Source of the DNA: Helicostylum pulchrum
Taxonomy: Eukaryota; Mucoromycota; Mucoromycetes; Mucorales; Mucoraceae
Reading direction: 5' to 3'
Assembly: GCA_025677825.1 (NCBI GenBank)
Contig: JAIXMO010000048.1
Coordinates: 124,001 to 188,000 of the forward strand
DNA length: 64,000 nucleotides
Shown: positions 22,111-34,168 of the stretch, one piece after another
How the letters are laid out: every line of letters starts with the position of its first letter
Numbering within the stretch: the stretch's first letter is position 1
Program-made: the position numbers and the translations under genes
The notes under the pieces: model-generated
What the model saw: only the letters and a program-made list of their open reading frames with translations
Told to the model about the DNA's origin: nothing
The model's database searches: none

Positions 22111-23323
22111 ATGTCAGATACAGTGGAAGCCGATGTTGATTCAATTATATCACGCCTTTTGGAAGGTAAGTAAAGCTATAAAAAATATACAAGTATGTTA
22201 TTAAGACATGAACCTGTAGTAAGAGGAAGTCGCCCCGGTAAACAAGTACAACTTGGAGAAAATGAAATTCGATTTCTATGTCAAAAAGCACGCGAAATAT
22301 TTATGAGTCAACCTATACTATTGGACCTTGAAGCACCTATTAAAGTATGTGGTGATATCCATGGTCAATACTATGATCTTTTAAGATTATTTGAATATGG
22401 TGGTTTCCCACCTGAAGCCAATTATTTGTTTATGGGTGACTATGTAGATAGAGGAAAACAATCTCTCGAGACAATTTGTTTATTGTTGGCTTACAAGATC
22501 AAATACCCTGAAAATTTTTTCATTCTTCGTGGTAATCACGAATGTGCTAGTATTAATCGTATATATGGATTCTATGACGAATGTAAGTTTGCTTTTTTTG
22601 TTGTCGTATGAATGTATTTTAACTCCTAATTTAACCCGCTTAGGTAAAAGACGATATAATATAAAGCTTTGGAAGATTTTCACTGATTGTTTCAACTGTT
22701 TACCCATTGCTGCCATTATTGATGAAAAGATCATGTGTATGCATGGTGGTCTTTCACCTGATTTACAAACTATGGAACAAATTCGTAGAGTTATGCGTCC
22801 TACTGATGTACCGGATACAGGTAAAGAAAAAGGAAGAGAAAAAGAAACTCCTTCATATTTTTCTTTAAGGGAGATGTTTGAATTAACAATAATACATTAA
22901 TAGGTTTATTATGTGATTTGTTATGGTCTGATCCCGACAAGGACATTTCTGGCTGGAGTGAAAACGATCGTGGCGTTTCGTTCACGTTTGGAGCAGATAT
23001 TGTTTCTCGATTCTTACAAAAACATGATTTGGATCTTATTTGTCGTGCTCATCAAGTGGTTGAAGATGGTTATGAGTTTTTCGCCAAGAGACAGTTGGTA
23101 ACCTTGTTTTCTGCACCCAACTATTGTGGAGAGTTTGATAATGCCGGTGCTATGATGAGTGTTGATGAATCCTTAATGTGCTCATTCCAGGTAAGAAATA
23201 TATAGTTGAAAAAAGAAACAGTATTCTAATAAAGCGTCTTAAATATAGATTCTGAAACCTGCCGAAAAGAGGGCAAAGTATGGTTATAATTCTGGCAAAG
23301 GAAGACCCAGACAAAAAGCATAA
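22111..23323 (+). CDS. GLC7: Serine/threonine protein phosphatase PP1 catalytic subunit
   Basis: Metal-dependent PP1 phosphatase, nuclear and cytoplasmic, targeted by RVxF-type regulators. Five exons (22111-22165, 22220-22582, 22644-22820, 22904-23190, 23249-23323) give 318 aa, standard for PP1. The first junction rebuilds [15 protein letters not shown]. Metal and catalytic motifs are [47 protein letters not shown], the HGGLSPDL loop, [14 protein letters not shown] and the inhibitor-binding loop [14 protein letters not shown]. The GRPRQKA tail is short. PP1 is separated from PP2A and calcineurin by the [13 protein letters not shown] and [15 protein letters not shown] blocks. Confidence 0.97.
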
Positions 23324-24163
23324 ACCTTAAAAAAAAAACGTATACATGTATAAAAAAAAATACTGTTTGTTTCACTTCTTCTCCCCCCTCCTCTTCTTCT
23401 CCCTCTTCTCTTAAACCCACAAATGCGTTGTCTCTAATTAAATACATATTTACACCATACCTTGCTTTGATTTATATCTTACTCTGGATAGGAAATACTA
23501 CTTTAGGAGCATAAATATTTTTTTTTTAAAAACGTGAACCGTAACGAGTTAAACAATACCATGTTGAACACAAAGTATGGGGTACCAAAAAGGGTTCTTT
23601 TTTTAAGGTTATCCATGGATACCACCAGTTGTCATTTGAATTTAAATAGCATATTGTCATATGGCAAGGTTCATTTAGTGAATAACGCTAATTGTATGTA
23701 CCAATAACAATAAACCAGCTGTACGCTGATTGTGGTCAAAAGGGGACATATTTTACGCCACAGATCTTATTGTAGTTTTTATACAAGGCTTACTGGTACT
23801 GGTAGTATATAGATTCAGTTCTTACGTGTACCCCCTCCTCCTTTTTTTTAGGGAGAATCACAGCAAACAATATTCACCGCTTCTGATATTCGCTTTGTCA
23901 TGTAAGTAATGTAACGGGCCCTTTTTTTTCGGTAACTCGTATAATAATGTCTTTTTTTTTTTTAAGAAAAAAGTCTGTATTCCTCTCGACAGAAGCAACT
24001 CTAGTATGATAGTGCCACACGTGCCGCATTTACCATTAATGTACATTATGCACAATTCTTGGTCATAGTACACTATACTCCACGTTATTATAAATTATCT
24101 AGAGTTTTATCATTCGAGAATAGGGGATGATAAAATACAGTTTCTTGTGACCTTCATATTGTC
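23324..24163. other. Intergenic, no gene seen
   Basis: The 3' flank of PP1 and the upstream region of the PIG-X-like gene. No conserved coding frame is present. Confidence 0.5.
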
Positions 24164-24883
24164 ATGAATAAAAAGGTGGTGCGTGAGAACTCCGAAAAAG
24201 AACCAGAACCAGCGTTCATCCCTACTTCTAAAAAGATGGCACAAGTACATTCCGAACTTCAAGCTGCCAGTAGTTTACACCCAAAAATAATAACTACAAT
24301 AAATACTGAAGACAATGATAAATCAGATTGTCATCTTGATGTAGTTTATGTTTTACCTGCAAGTGTGTTTGTCGATCCATACCAATTACAAGATTTAGAG
24401 GCAACATTAGGAAAGGCAACCGTATTTGGTGAACACGATCTAGAATTACCTCTTGAAAAAGTAAATGAGCCTCGTGGAAGTATTGTATTTTTACGTCCCA
24501 ATCAACCTTTGAGTTCCTTTCAGTTGGAATTACCTTTTCATCTTCGATACCAACAACCTTCACTTGAAAGAGATCATCAAGTCATCACAATAGAAGCTCC
24601 TTATGCAGGCTGGACCTGTGGTGATTATAAGTGGCCGCCTATCTCTAATTCTCTTATAACACCGTATCAAAATATGGAGTCTGCCTTTACTAAATTAATA
24701 CATGATACAACTCCCTTGACTTTATCTGTGCCTATTGGTAAAGTTCAAGACGCTGTAATTGTAACTTATGGTACCTTTGGTACCGTTGTTCTTTGTACTG
24801 TTTGGATTGCGCGTTCTGTATTTGTATCCCTCAAGAAAAGAAGAAGGTTAGAGGCAAAAGGTAAAAGAAGAAAATCCGAATGA
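24164..24883 (+). CDS. PBN1: PIG-X/Pbn1-like subunit of GPI mannosyltransferase I
   Basis: ER membrane protein that stabilises the PIG-M/Gpi14 mannosyltransferase adding the first mannose of GPI anchors. Intronless, 239 aa. PIG-X-like blocks are VVYVLPASVFVDPYQLQDLE and ELPFHLRYQQPS, followed by an APYAGWTCG segment. Near the C-terminus is one hydrophobic helix (VIVTYGTFGTVVLCTVWIA) and then a basic tail (KKRRRLEAKGKRRK), consistent with a lumenal domain and a short cytosolic tail. No N-terminal signal peptide is visible from the first ATG. A missed upstream exon or a later start (Met25) are alternatives. Confidence 0.75.
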   Translation: MNKKVVRENSEKEPEPAFIPTSKKMAQVHSELQAASSLHPKIITTINTEDNDKSDCHLDVVYVLPASVFVDPYQLQDLEATLGKATVFGEHDLELPLEKVNEPRGSIVFLRPNQPLSSFQLELPFHLRYQQPSLERDHQVITIEAPYAGWTCGDYKWPPISNSLITPYQNMESAFTKLIHDTTPLTLSVPIGKVQDAVIVTYGTFGTVVLCTVWIARSVFVSLKKRRRLEAKGKRRKSE

Positions 24884-25387
24884 TAATCGAAAAAGAAACC
24901 AATTTTATAGTATAATAAACATAATATTTTCAAATGTTGGTTGTTACTTTTTTATTATTAGGAGGAGGGATAGTTATTTGAAGTTAGCAGGAATATAATT
25001 ATGAGAAAAAAAAAAAGGTTACATAAATGAGAAAAATATGCTGGTTTGCTCGGACCGACTATCTCCTTCTAATCTTTAAAATATATATGAATATACCTCT
25101 TTGTAGGTGTAATATCGTATCTAAATTACACAAATGATGTTTCATATATAATTTGTAAAACCATTACGCGTGAATCGCAATCTAGTATCACGTCGCGCTA
25201 GTACATATGTCTGATTGATTTTTTATTTTTTTATTGATTAAATAATGATAGCAAAACAAACAAACATATAGATTAATGCATAAATTAGAAACGAATTGGA
25301 GGTGGGGGAGTGTTTGTGGGGAGTGAAAAAGGAATTTGTATTTGAGAAGTGGGAAGGGGACGGGGGCATAAAAAAGAAAAGAGATAT
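24884..25387. other. Convergent intergenic gap
   Basis: Lies between the 3' ends of the PIG-X and RhoGEF genes. A 83-codon minus frame here is unsupported. Confidence 0.5.
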
Positions 25388-27310
25388 TCATCTCTTGCGC
25401 GACATTAAGTGGGCAGTTTTTTTTAACAAAGCAATCCAAGCATTTTGTTCTGTCTCAGTTTGAGTTCTCATTACTATTAAACGTTTGACACCATTACCAG
25501 CAGCGTGCCCCGGAACTGGGTACTGAGAATCCAGTCCAACAGCCAACATATCTCCAGAAGCTTCATTTGTTTTAATTTCAAATCCGTAAACCAACGTCGC
25601 TTCAGAACCGGGAGTTGAATTTTGTGTTCCTGATTTACGCATAAAGGAAGCTAAAGCCGAAGGCTTTTTCACTTCAGATATTTTTGCAATCAATTTAGCA
25701 GATAATGGTGTAATCTCTGCGTGCTTTAAATTAATCATTCCCTTGTACTGTAACTTTGTATATGATAATTTTTTGCCTGTGTTGGGTTTATGCTTTTGAC
25801 AAAACATAAATATATCGTTAAATAATAAATAAGTGCGTGTGTCTGATGTCGATTGTGGGTCAGAAGGGTTGACTTGGGTCAAAAGACCTGTAATGTATAA
25901 TCTACGCGCGGTAGTAACACTAGCTGGATTACCCTGTATAGATCTGGAAGCTTCTAATACGCGGACATGGGCTAATCGGTCTTTAATACTATCAGAAGAA
26001 AAAAATAAAAAAATAAAAAAAAGTTAGTTGTGATCACAATAAAAAAAAAAGCTTATAAAACTATTTTACTCACATCGTTCTCCATTTTTTTTCGCGTTTT
26101 AAGTATTTATCCTTGATACGATGTAAAGCGTGATAGTCTGGGTGAGAAGGTTCGGTAGCAATAGCCATTTGAGATACAACTAATGAATACGAAGAAAGTC
26201 GAATAACAGGATTTTTCAAATAAAACACGAGATCTTTAACTGGAGGGTTTGTTGTTGGTGAAACGCAACTCTAAATTATCCAATGTAACCAAAATAATAA
26301 TAATGAGAATCAAGGTATTATTTTTTTTTAAAAAAAAAAAACTTGAAGTGCGTTTTTGGTGAGAGAGAGGGGATACTTACATCTATCAATTTTGAAAACG
26401 AAGGAGATTTGTTATATAAACTATCTAGTGTTACAATCGTACTTGGGTATTCATTTAAGAAGGCTTCATAGATAGACATGCGTTCGTACTAAATATTTTT
26501 TTTTTTGGATTAGCTAACATTATATAAACTTTCTCCATTAAAAGACAGATCTTACAAAAGTGGCAAAAATATCCGATATGAACTGAGTTGGACCCCACAT
26601 TTCGAGCCTTTTTTTGTAAAAAAAAAAAAGAAAAAAAAAAAAAAAAAAGTCAGTTCCGAGGAAACCCTTTTTTTTATGATTACAATTACCTCTCTTTTAA
26701 TCCTTTACAGAATTCGTCATGGGATAATTTCATCTCTTGTGAGTGAGCAAAAAGGTTATCCAGAGCAGTTTTTGAACATAATCCACGGTACTTTACAAAG
26801 ATTTCCGTATTGACGGGATCATTTATCCACTCTTGAATAGGAGCAAGATAATACAGGTTAAAGTTTCTCAAGTCTGTGATATGTTTTTTCTCAGACTGAC
26901 ACATCTGATCAGCGACATTCTTTTTTTGTGCTACGTTTCTTGCTGCATCCGCCACTTGTCTTTCTAAAATCAGTTTAGTTAAAAAATAAATACTGTGCGA
27001 TTTTTTGTTGTTGGGTATTTTTACCATAAGGTTCAGATTCAACATCTTCATCAAACGTTTGATAGATTTCATCAATAATTGCTAAATCATCCATAAGTTG
27101 GTAATAATGTTCAGATCGGTGTGTAATAAACGAAAGTTGATCTGAATTACTGTAATGAACATTCTCTCGATCAAATTGTAGCAAGTCGATTGAAATAGAG
27201 CTGTCTCCTCCACTGCTAGTTGTTAAATTACTACTAGTTTCTGATAAAGCTGATGATGGTTGACGCCATAATCCTCCAAAATTACTTTCATCGGTTGCGA
27301 CTGAGCTCAT
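25388..27310 (-). CDS. Rho guanine nucleotide exchange factor (DH-PH)
   Basis: Activator of a Rho-family GTPase. Six exons (27025-27310, 26690-26963, 26556-26607, 26381-26488, 26074-26270, 25388-25988) give 505 aa. A Ser-rich N-terminus is followed by a DH domain (about 100-290): SEKKHITDLRNFNLYYLAPI, WGPTQFISDIFATFYERMS, then PPVKDLVFYLKNPVIRLSSY with the conserved helix that contacts the GTPase, and KYLKREKKWR. The PH domain (about 310-500) has LYITGLLTQVN, TYLLFNDIFMFCQKH and a C-terminal helix with TEQNAWIALLKKTA. The exact GTPase target is unknown. It is not Cdc24, because no CH or PB1 domain is present. Confidence 0.88.
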
Positions 27311-30063
27311 GTAAATAAATAAAAATAGTGTTGTTACTGGTATAAATCTATTTAGATGTGAAAAAGGCAAAAAGGCAAAAAGGCAAAAAAAATAAAATAA
27401 AAATAAAGAAAAGAAAAAGAGAAAGAGAAAATAATGATTTTAAAAAAAAACAGGTGTTTACATATAAATTACAGAAAAAAAAAAAAAAATTGGGTGATAG
27501 TACACGAAGAGAAAAATTAACACAAACCAATATAATTCGGCCCACACCAAATTTTTTTTCCCCCTGTCATAAGTAATTTGTTGATCTTTTTTACTGTCTG
27601 ATTAGTTATCTGTTTATGAGTGTGTGTGCGAATATTTAGTTACAGTGTGTCGATGCGTTACACTCGTCCTTATTTTTGTTACAAAGGACCTGATGACTCT
27701 TGCTATTTTTGTAAGCTGTCCTACTATACGATTATTTGTTAAAAATGGAAATTAATGGTATAAAAAGTTTGAATTAAATCGAATCCACGGGAGAAAAGAT
27801 GTTTTTTTTTTTCATATTCTGTACTTGATGTACACAAATGCTGATAACAATAAAGTGCATATGATTAAATGTTATTTTTGATATAATAAGAGAAAATCTC
27901 TAATTATGAGTTTTATATATCAAGGTAACCTTGATTTATTTAAATGTTTGGAAATCAAAACCTACCTTTTTGTAGTACCAGTATATTATACGTTTCGCCT
28001 AGAATAGGTTAACTCCTTCTGTTATTTTCTCGGTAAAAATGTTATTACTAGCAGAGCAATCCCAATTGATTTAACAAATTATCCCTTAAATAAAAAAAAA
28101 GTGAGGGTCGCGGCGTTTTTTTTTACAAGTTGCGGATACATACACATTTTTTTTTTTGTGTGTGCACCATTTTATCTTTATTACACATGACTTGATATGT
28201 ACCCAATTAAACTACACTATCCAAAAATACTTGAAAACCTAAAAAAAAAAAAAAAAAAACGTTTTTGGTAGATATCAAAGAAAAAAGTAAACAAACGGGG
28301 TCATTCGAGCAGTAACATCAACACAATTCCTAATTAGTGTACTTCTTTCACTTCTAGAGATATTTTTTGTATTTTATTGAGGCTATGTACCTGCAAATAG
28401 GATCACCAAAAAAAAAATATATATTCTCTGTGTATGAAACTTTTTTCTCACACAAGATCGCTTTTCTCTGTGTAATAATGATACTATACTTTAATTTCTT
28501 AGAAAAAAAAAAAGGAATAACTGGGAGAGTAGTTTTTTTTTTCTCTAATCAGAAGTGATTTTGGAATAGCATACTCTGCAAGTATATTAACAATGTATAA
28601 TTGCATTATGACACGAAAAAAAAAACAAATAAACAAGACATATTTTTTTTTTTTTTTTTTTTTGAGATTTGCAGTTAAATAATACGGTATAAGCTTTTTT
28701 AATTGAAAATATATGTATACCTTGTTCCTGGTTTAACAAAACAAGGGAAAAGAAAAATACTTTATTTAGGCTCAGTGAAAGTAATAAACAGAATTCAGAA
28801 ATTTGTTTTCGCTAAAAGTTTTTTAAGTTTCAAGGATTACACTTGGGGGGGAAACCAAGTGATATGGATATACTAGTACAAAATCCGAAACGACGCGAAA
28901 AAAAAAATCTTTTCCAGTAGTGGGGGGTTCCCATGCTTTGCTATTATGTAATATGTCAACAGCAAAAAAAAACACATTTTTTTTGAGTAGCTGGGCGCCC
29001 TCTAAAAACGTGGGGGGACTTTCCTCTCTCTCTCTCTTTAAACACTTTTGGATATCAAAGATACGGATAAAAATAGACAAATATATCAATATAGCTCAAT
29101 CCGATCCCTTTTTAGCTAATTTTTTTTTGTCTTCGTGGTAAATGTCACTTTCGAGAAAAAAAAAAAGAAGCGTTATTACTCTTAAACAAAAGATCTAGAC
29201 CAATGTTGTTCATACAATCAATTTTTTTTAAAAAAAAAACCAAATATATTAGACGTACTATCTCGGTATTTCGTTCTTCCCGCGTATAATAACGAAAAAA
29301 AGTCTATTAGCGTACGCCAAAATAAACACATATATAACATAAAGCTAGTATAGGTTTATTCAGAATGATAAAGCAAGAACACATAGTATAGGAATTTACC
29401 AATATATGGGAAAGCGCTTCAATTACCGCATAACACCTTCTTTTTTTAGGCCGGAACCGAGTTATGCTGATACCTCAGTACTACTATGCCATTGTCTGCC
29501 AAAAAGGGGTATTTTTTTTATAAAGATATGTATATAATGTAGACAACGCTTCGGGAACTACCAAGTGTCACTTTATCGTAGTGTAGTTGGAAATAATTCC
29601 TTTATTTACAGTAAAAAAGCTATTGTACATATGGTTTATTATAAGGTGCGTATATAAAAAAAAGCACAAAATTAATTTGATTGTTGGATACACAAGGTTT
29701 ATCGCAGTCTTGTTTTTAGAAAAAATACAAATTAAAAAATCTTTATTATTAGAATTTTTTGGTTCTTTTCCTTTCATCATGAATTAGTAACAAAACAAGG
29801 AGCAAAATATTTAAATATAAAGACCTTTTCATTACACTCCTTCAAAGAAAACTTTATTTATATAAATATATAACCCTTTATATATATACATTTGCTCTTT
29901 TTTTCTTTCTTTCTTTCTTTCTTTCTTTCTTTATTAAAAAACCCTTTTTATTTTATTTTCCCTCTTATTATATTCACACTTTCCTTTACTGAAAAAAAAA
30001 AAAAAAAACCCCTTTTTTTTTTTCTTCTTTTTTTTCTCTTTCTTAAAATACATACATTATTGA
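27311..30063. other. Long intergenic stretch, no gene seen
   Basis: About 2.7 kb of AT-rich DNA with many homopolymers. Overlapping frames around 28823-29141 are open on both strands but have no domain. A TTTC/CTTT microsatellite (about 29903-29935) lies in the presumed promoter of the next gene. Confidence 0.55.
29903..29935. repeat. (TTTC)n microsatellite
   Basis: About eight tandem TTTC units, roughly 130 bp upstream of the ATG at 30064. Confidence 0.8.
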
Positions 30064-30561
30064 ATGAATAATTCAGTAACAAACAACAACAACAATAATC
30101 ATACAAAGACACTTAAACGTAAACGTACAATGAAAACTGTGCAATTCTCTAGTAAAGTCACTGTTCTGGAAACATACTCATCAGAAGAATATGATCGAAC
30201 AGACATTTTTTCAACGCCTATACTTTATAAGATCAATCCTAATATAATGCGATCTACACCACAATTATCATTAAGTATTGATACACCTCATCTTGTTCAA
30301 GACGAAGGAGAGATTTCTAGTGCAGATGTCAGTCCTAATACACCACCTGCAAGTATTACGGGAGCAGATGAATACTTTTTAACTTCGATGAATATAAAAA
30401 AGAAAAAACAGCGCCCGATTCTTTCAGTCAATACAACCATGTGTGCAGATCCCTTATTTTTTACTAGTCTAACAACAAACTATAAAAATGATACCAATAA
30501 TACTACTAACACTGACTCACAAAATGATTTCCTGGTGCCTATCTCTGCTACTGTACTGTAA
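30064..30561 (+). CDS. Small fungal protein with RVxF-like and EYDR motif, 165 aa
   Basis: Intronless and Asn/Thr-rich, mostly disordered. Residues 24-46 contain KTVQFSSKVTVLETYSSEEY followed by DRT. This V-x-F...V...ET-S-x-EYDR pattern recurs in otherwise unrelated fungal regulatory proteins, and KTVQF also fits the PP1-docking RVxF consensus. A possible role as a phosphatase or polarity regulator is inference only. Two further patches, MRSTPQLSLSID and NIKKKKQRPILSVNT, look conserved. No catalytic domain is present. Confidence 0.6.
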   Translation: MNNSVTNNNNNNHTKTLKRKRTMKTVQFSSKVTVLETYSSEEYDRTDIFSTPILYKINPNIMRSTPQLSLSIDTPHLVQDEGEISSADVSPNTPPASITGADEYFLTSMNIKKKKQRPILSVNTTMCADPLFFTSLTTNYKNDTNNTTNTDSQNDFLVPISATVL

Positions 30562-31493
30562 TAATAATAATATTTTTTTTATTAAACTCTTATATATATA
30601 TACTCCTGTTATTGTTGTCTTCTCTCCTTTGTTTGATATGCTGTGTTATAAAAATAAACTGTAGTACATTTGGTTGTACAAAAGTTATTTTTGTTTAATT
30701 GACCTAAACCTATTTTTATACCTTTTTTTTCTGTGACAGGAACCTTCAGCCCGTGTTTTTTTTTTGTGTGTGTAGTTAGTGAAATGTACTTTTTAAAAAA
30801 TCGGATGTATCCTGATAGAAATTGTGTAGTTTGTTTTATAGTTGTATGGTATATATACAAGAGAAAAGTTGCATATAACTTATATAGCCTCCAAGTGATA
30901 CTGACTATGCTCCCATATTTTGATTAAACTTTTATAGAGTCAAACATTTACACGGGTACAAATGTAATTTAACAAAACACCTACTAATGTACATTTTACT
31001 ATTTTCAACTGTAACAGATAAACAGTAAAAGCCTTTTTTTCCCCTAAAAAAAACCTTTTTGTGAAACATCATAGAATGGCATTATCGGAAAGGGCCCACG
31101 TCTAAATTCAAAAAACTTTTTCCCTTGAAATTATACAAGTCTTTTTTTACTTTCAAAATTGATCCATGATTTTTAATGTACATGTGGTTTTTTTTTGGTT
31201 AAAAAAAAGCATACTAGTTATTTAGTTGATTTTTTTTTAATTGTAATTAAAAAGCTTGTGTGTGCGTGTGTTGTGTGTGTGTGTGTCAAGTTTTACAGAT
31301 GCAAATTGACGCGATAAATTTAGCCGGGTGATTTAAAAGTGATGTATTTGGGGGGAGACACAAAAAAAAAAAGAGAGCTGGTTTTATGAAAAGAAAAAAG
31401 TACATGCAACTGCTTTATAAGGTGAGAGTATAATTTTTTTTATTATTTTAAAAGTATTTACTACATTTTAATACAAGAAAAGCGTAATTTTTT
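30562..31493. other. Convergent intergenic gap
   Basis: No gene is seen. It holds a GT-rich tract (about 31256-31286) near the 3' end of the deubiquitinase gene. Confidence 0.5.
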
Positions 31494-33761
31494 TTATATA
31501 TCACGTTCATAAAACAACATGTAAGCTTCAGACTTTAAGACAGTATCCAAATCCACTTCTTCAATGACTTCATCACTGCACCTCCAAAACTTGGTAGGTG
31601 GTTTTGGTTTTAAATCACCGAGAGGACTACGTACTTCATGACCCGTAGGTAATTTCTTTCGACGATACGTAACAAAGTGACCAGAGTTGTGGTTACCGAA
31701 ATGTACAATAACAGCACATAATCGGTACAGAATCACACGAGCGACGGGCGCAACAGATAAAGAGGGTAATGCGTTTTGGATCGTACGGTCTTCTTTATTG
31801 GACATCAGAGCTACGTTCAGTCCATCACTACCGCTGTGTTGGTGATGCGTGAATCGGTGACCGTTGGTCATATTGCGAAGGTATACAAGACTGGTACGGC
31901 TGGTACGCGTATGTGGTAAAACAGGTGTAGGGGGTGGAGAACTTAATGACGCCGAGGGGTCCGCTGTGTTCAAGTAACCATTGGTTGTATAGGCTGCTAA
32001 ATCAAGGTACTCTGAAAACTCAATTTGACAATGGTTCTTTTGAACTATACCCGAGGGATGGTATATGGATCGAGCAAGGTGAAGACAAAGTGCTTTAGGG
32101 GGATTGGCAAACATTGTTTGTTTTGTAGTGCATGGTGTTTTTACAGGTGTAACTAGAGATAATCCATACTAGAATATAATTATTTTTTTTTAGCGAGCGA
32201 GCGAGCGAAATATATATTTATTCTGTGTGTAGTTACCAAACTGGCTTCAATGTTTGATCGTAATGCATCCTTTAATCTACCAATATCTATATTTAAAACT
32301 AAAGCTCTTTCGTCATCCTTTCCTTGAACTAATTCAAGCTCTTTTGTCAATGATTCCAAGGTAGCGACCAATGTACATTTTCTACATTGAAAATCGTTTA
32401 AAATATCCACTTTGGTGTACGACTTTAAACAATTTTCTAAAGAACAACTTGACTACAGTAACAAAAAGGTGTTATTATTTTATTTTTTTGTGCGTGTGTA
32501 TATATATGGTTTACCAGCTGAGGTACAGTTAATGAAATATTATCAAATGTATGATGTCTAATAGGTGCCTATATAATTGATTAAGTATAAATTACATACC
32601 ACATAAAAATACATACCGTATAGCCACAATTCATACAACTAATTTTCGACGCAGCTAAACCTGTAAATGGATTTTTTGGACTACGGCGTCTCGGACGTAA
32701 GTTTCCGCCAACTGTACAAACTGAAAATGAACTCCACATGGAAGCTGATGTACCAAACGAAGAAACCGATGAAGTTTCAAAATCATTTGAATCCTTTTTG
32801 TGTGTGTGCGTGTAAGTATACTATTTGTAGTTTTTTTTTTTAAAAAAAAGGTCTTACATGATCGCCTACAGCAAAACCTCGAATGGTTGCGGCGTCTAAT
32901 AAAGAGGTTGCATTCTCACGGTATTGAATTTCTTCTTCTGATGTTAATACACTAGATATAATTTGAAATAACTCGTGCGCATCCTACAAACGTATAAGTA
33001 TATATATACATATATAAAACGTTTCATGTTTTCATTACTTGTTGGTCACGGTTGATAGTACCACCCGATTTTCGTTCTAGAGCACTTAGGAAATCAGTAG
33101 GTTTAATGGATCTTGGTTTCGGTAAAGGTCTATTTAACACTGTAGTTTTTCTTTCTTTTTTAGTATTGCAATACATGTACATATATTATTATATTATTTA
33201 CTTTCGATTGTAGCGTAAAGAGCACAGGCTACCGACTGTAAAATAAATTCATTTTGCGGTACGGACGGTGCTGATTCGTCTCCTTGTTCATCAACGCGTT
33301 CAGCCTGTACATTAACAAAAAAAAAAAAAAAAAAAAAGCTCATTAGAATAAATATGTAGGAAAAGAAAAGCAAAAAAAAAAAAAAAATACTTGCAAGATA
33401 AGAACGTAAACTAGCTAATGTAGCAAAAGCCTACAAAAAAGAATATAGCAAGATGAGCATTATTGTTTTTGTTATGAGACATTTTCTTTTTACTTGTAAA
33501 ACTGAATTGGCAAAGCAATAATTTTGAGTATTAACAAGACCTAAAATAAACTGACCATCACGTTCTGATAATGTATACATAAAGCTTAGTCATATATTTA
33601 CAGCATCAGATTTTAAAAAATATACCTCGTTGGATCTTTGACCTGACTCTTCTCTTTCGTCTTTTAGTGTCATAACTATTATTTGATATAACATAAGTGG
33701 AAGCAGCTAAAGCGATGCCAGCCACTGCTGCTATTGTTGGTAAATGATAATTAGATGACAT
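31494..33761 (-). CDS. Ubiquitin-specific protease, USP30-like, membrane-anchored
   Basis: Cysteine deubiquitinase. Ten exons: 33626-33761, 33494-33564, 33395-33430, 33202-33304, 33039-33139, 32858-32983, 32617-32793, 32515-32568, 32237-32452 and 31494-32168, giving 564 aa. An N-terminal hydrophobic segment (PTIAAVAGIALAASTYVI) is followed by basic residues, as in outer-mitochondrial USP30. The Cys box is GLVNTQNYCFANSVLQ (Cys62), then DQQDAHELFQ. A zinc ribbon is formed by MNCGY and FQCRKCT. The His box is NHNSGHFVTYRRK, and the end SEAYMLFYERD matches USP30. The intron after exon 3 seems to use a GC donor (GCAAGT). Mitochondrial location is inferred. Confidence 0.87.
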
Positions 33762-34168
33762 TAGAATATCATGTAAGAATTTTTTTTTGGGTAAAAGAAA
33801 GGCAGGCTAAATTATCTTGATTTTTGTGAGTGGGAAAAGAGAAAAGAGAGAGCGAGATGGCTTTTAAAAAAAATTGATTCTCCCCCTTTTCATTCTTTAT
33901 AAACACACACACAGTGTGGGGAATAAACTCACAAGATGTATCAGTTTGTATTCTAACATGCAATCAATGCAATAAAAAGGAGGAGGGGAGAGAAAAAGAA
34001 CAAAGTCTCCAACACATAATAGAGTTTATAATCCCCTTTTTTCTTTTTTCTTTCCTTTTTTCTTCTTTATTTTATTCATGTGGTTATCTCGTAAAATAAG
34101 CTCAATTATAAAGCAAAAGTCTCTTTTACATTCTTCTTCAACAGCACTTAAGAAAGGAAAAGAACAGC
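33762..34168. promoter_or_regulatory. Shared divergent promoter region
   Basis: 407 bp between the start codons of the divergent deubiquitinase and RasGEF genes. It is pyrimidine-rich on the RasGEF side. No specific binding site is identified. Confidence 0.5.

Noticed and set aside
28823..29141. Overlapping frames on both strands, 70-90 codons
   Set aside because: No domain, no splice structure, and mutually overlapping; probably chance.
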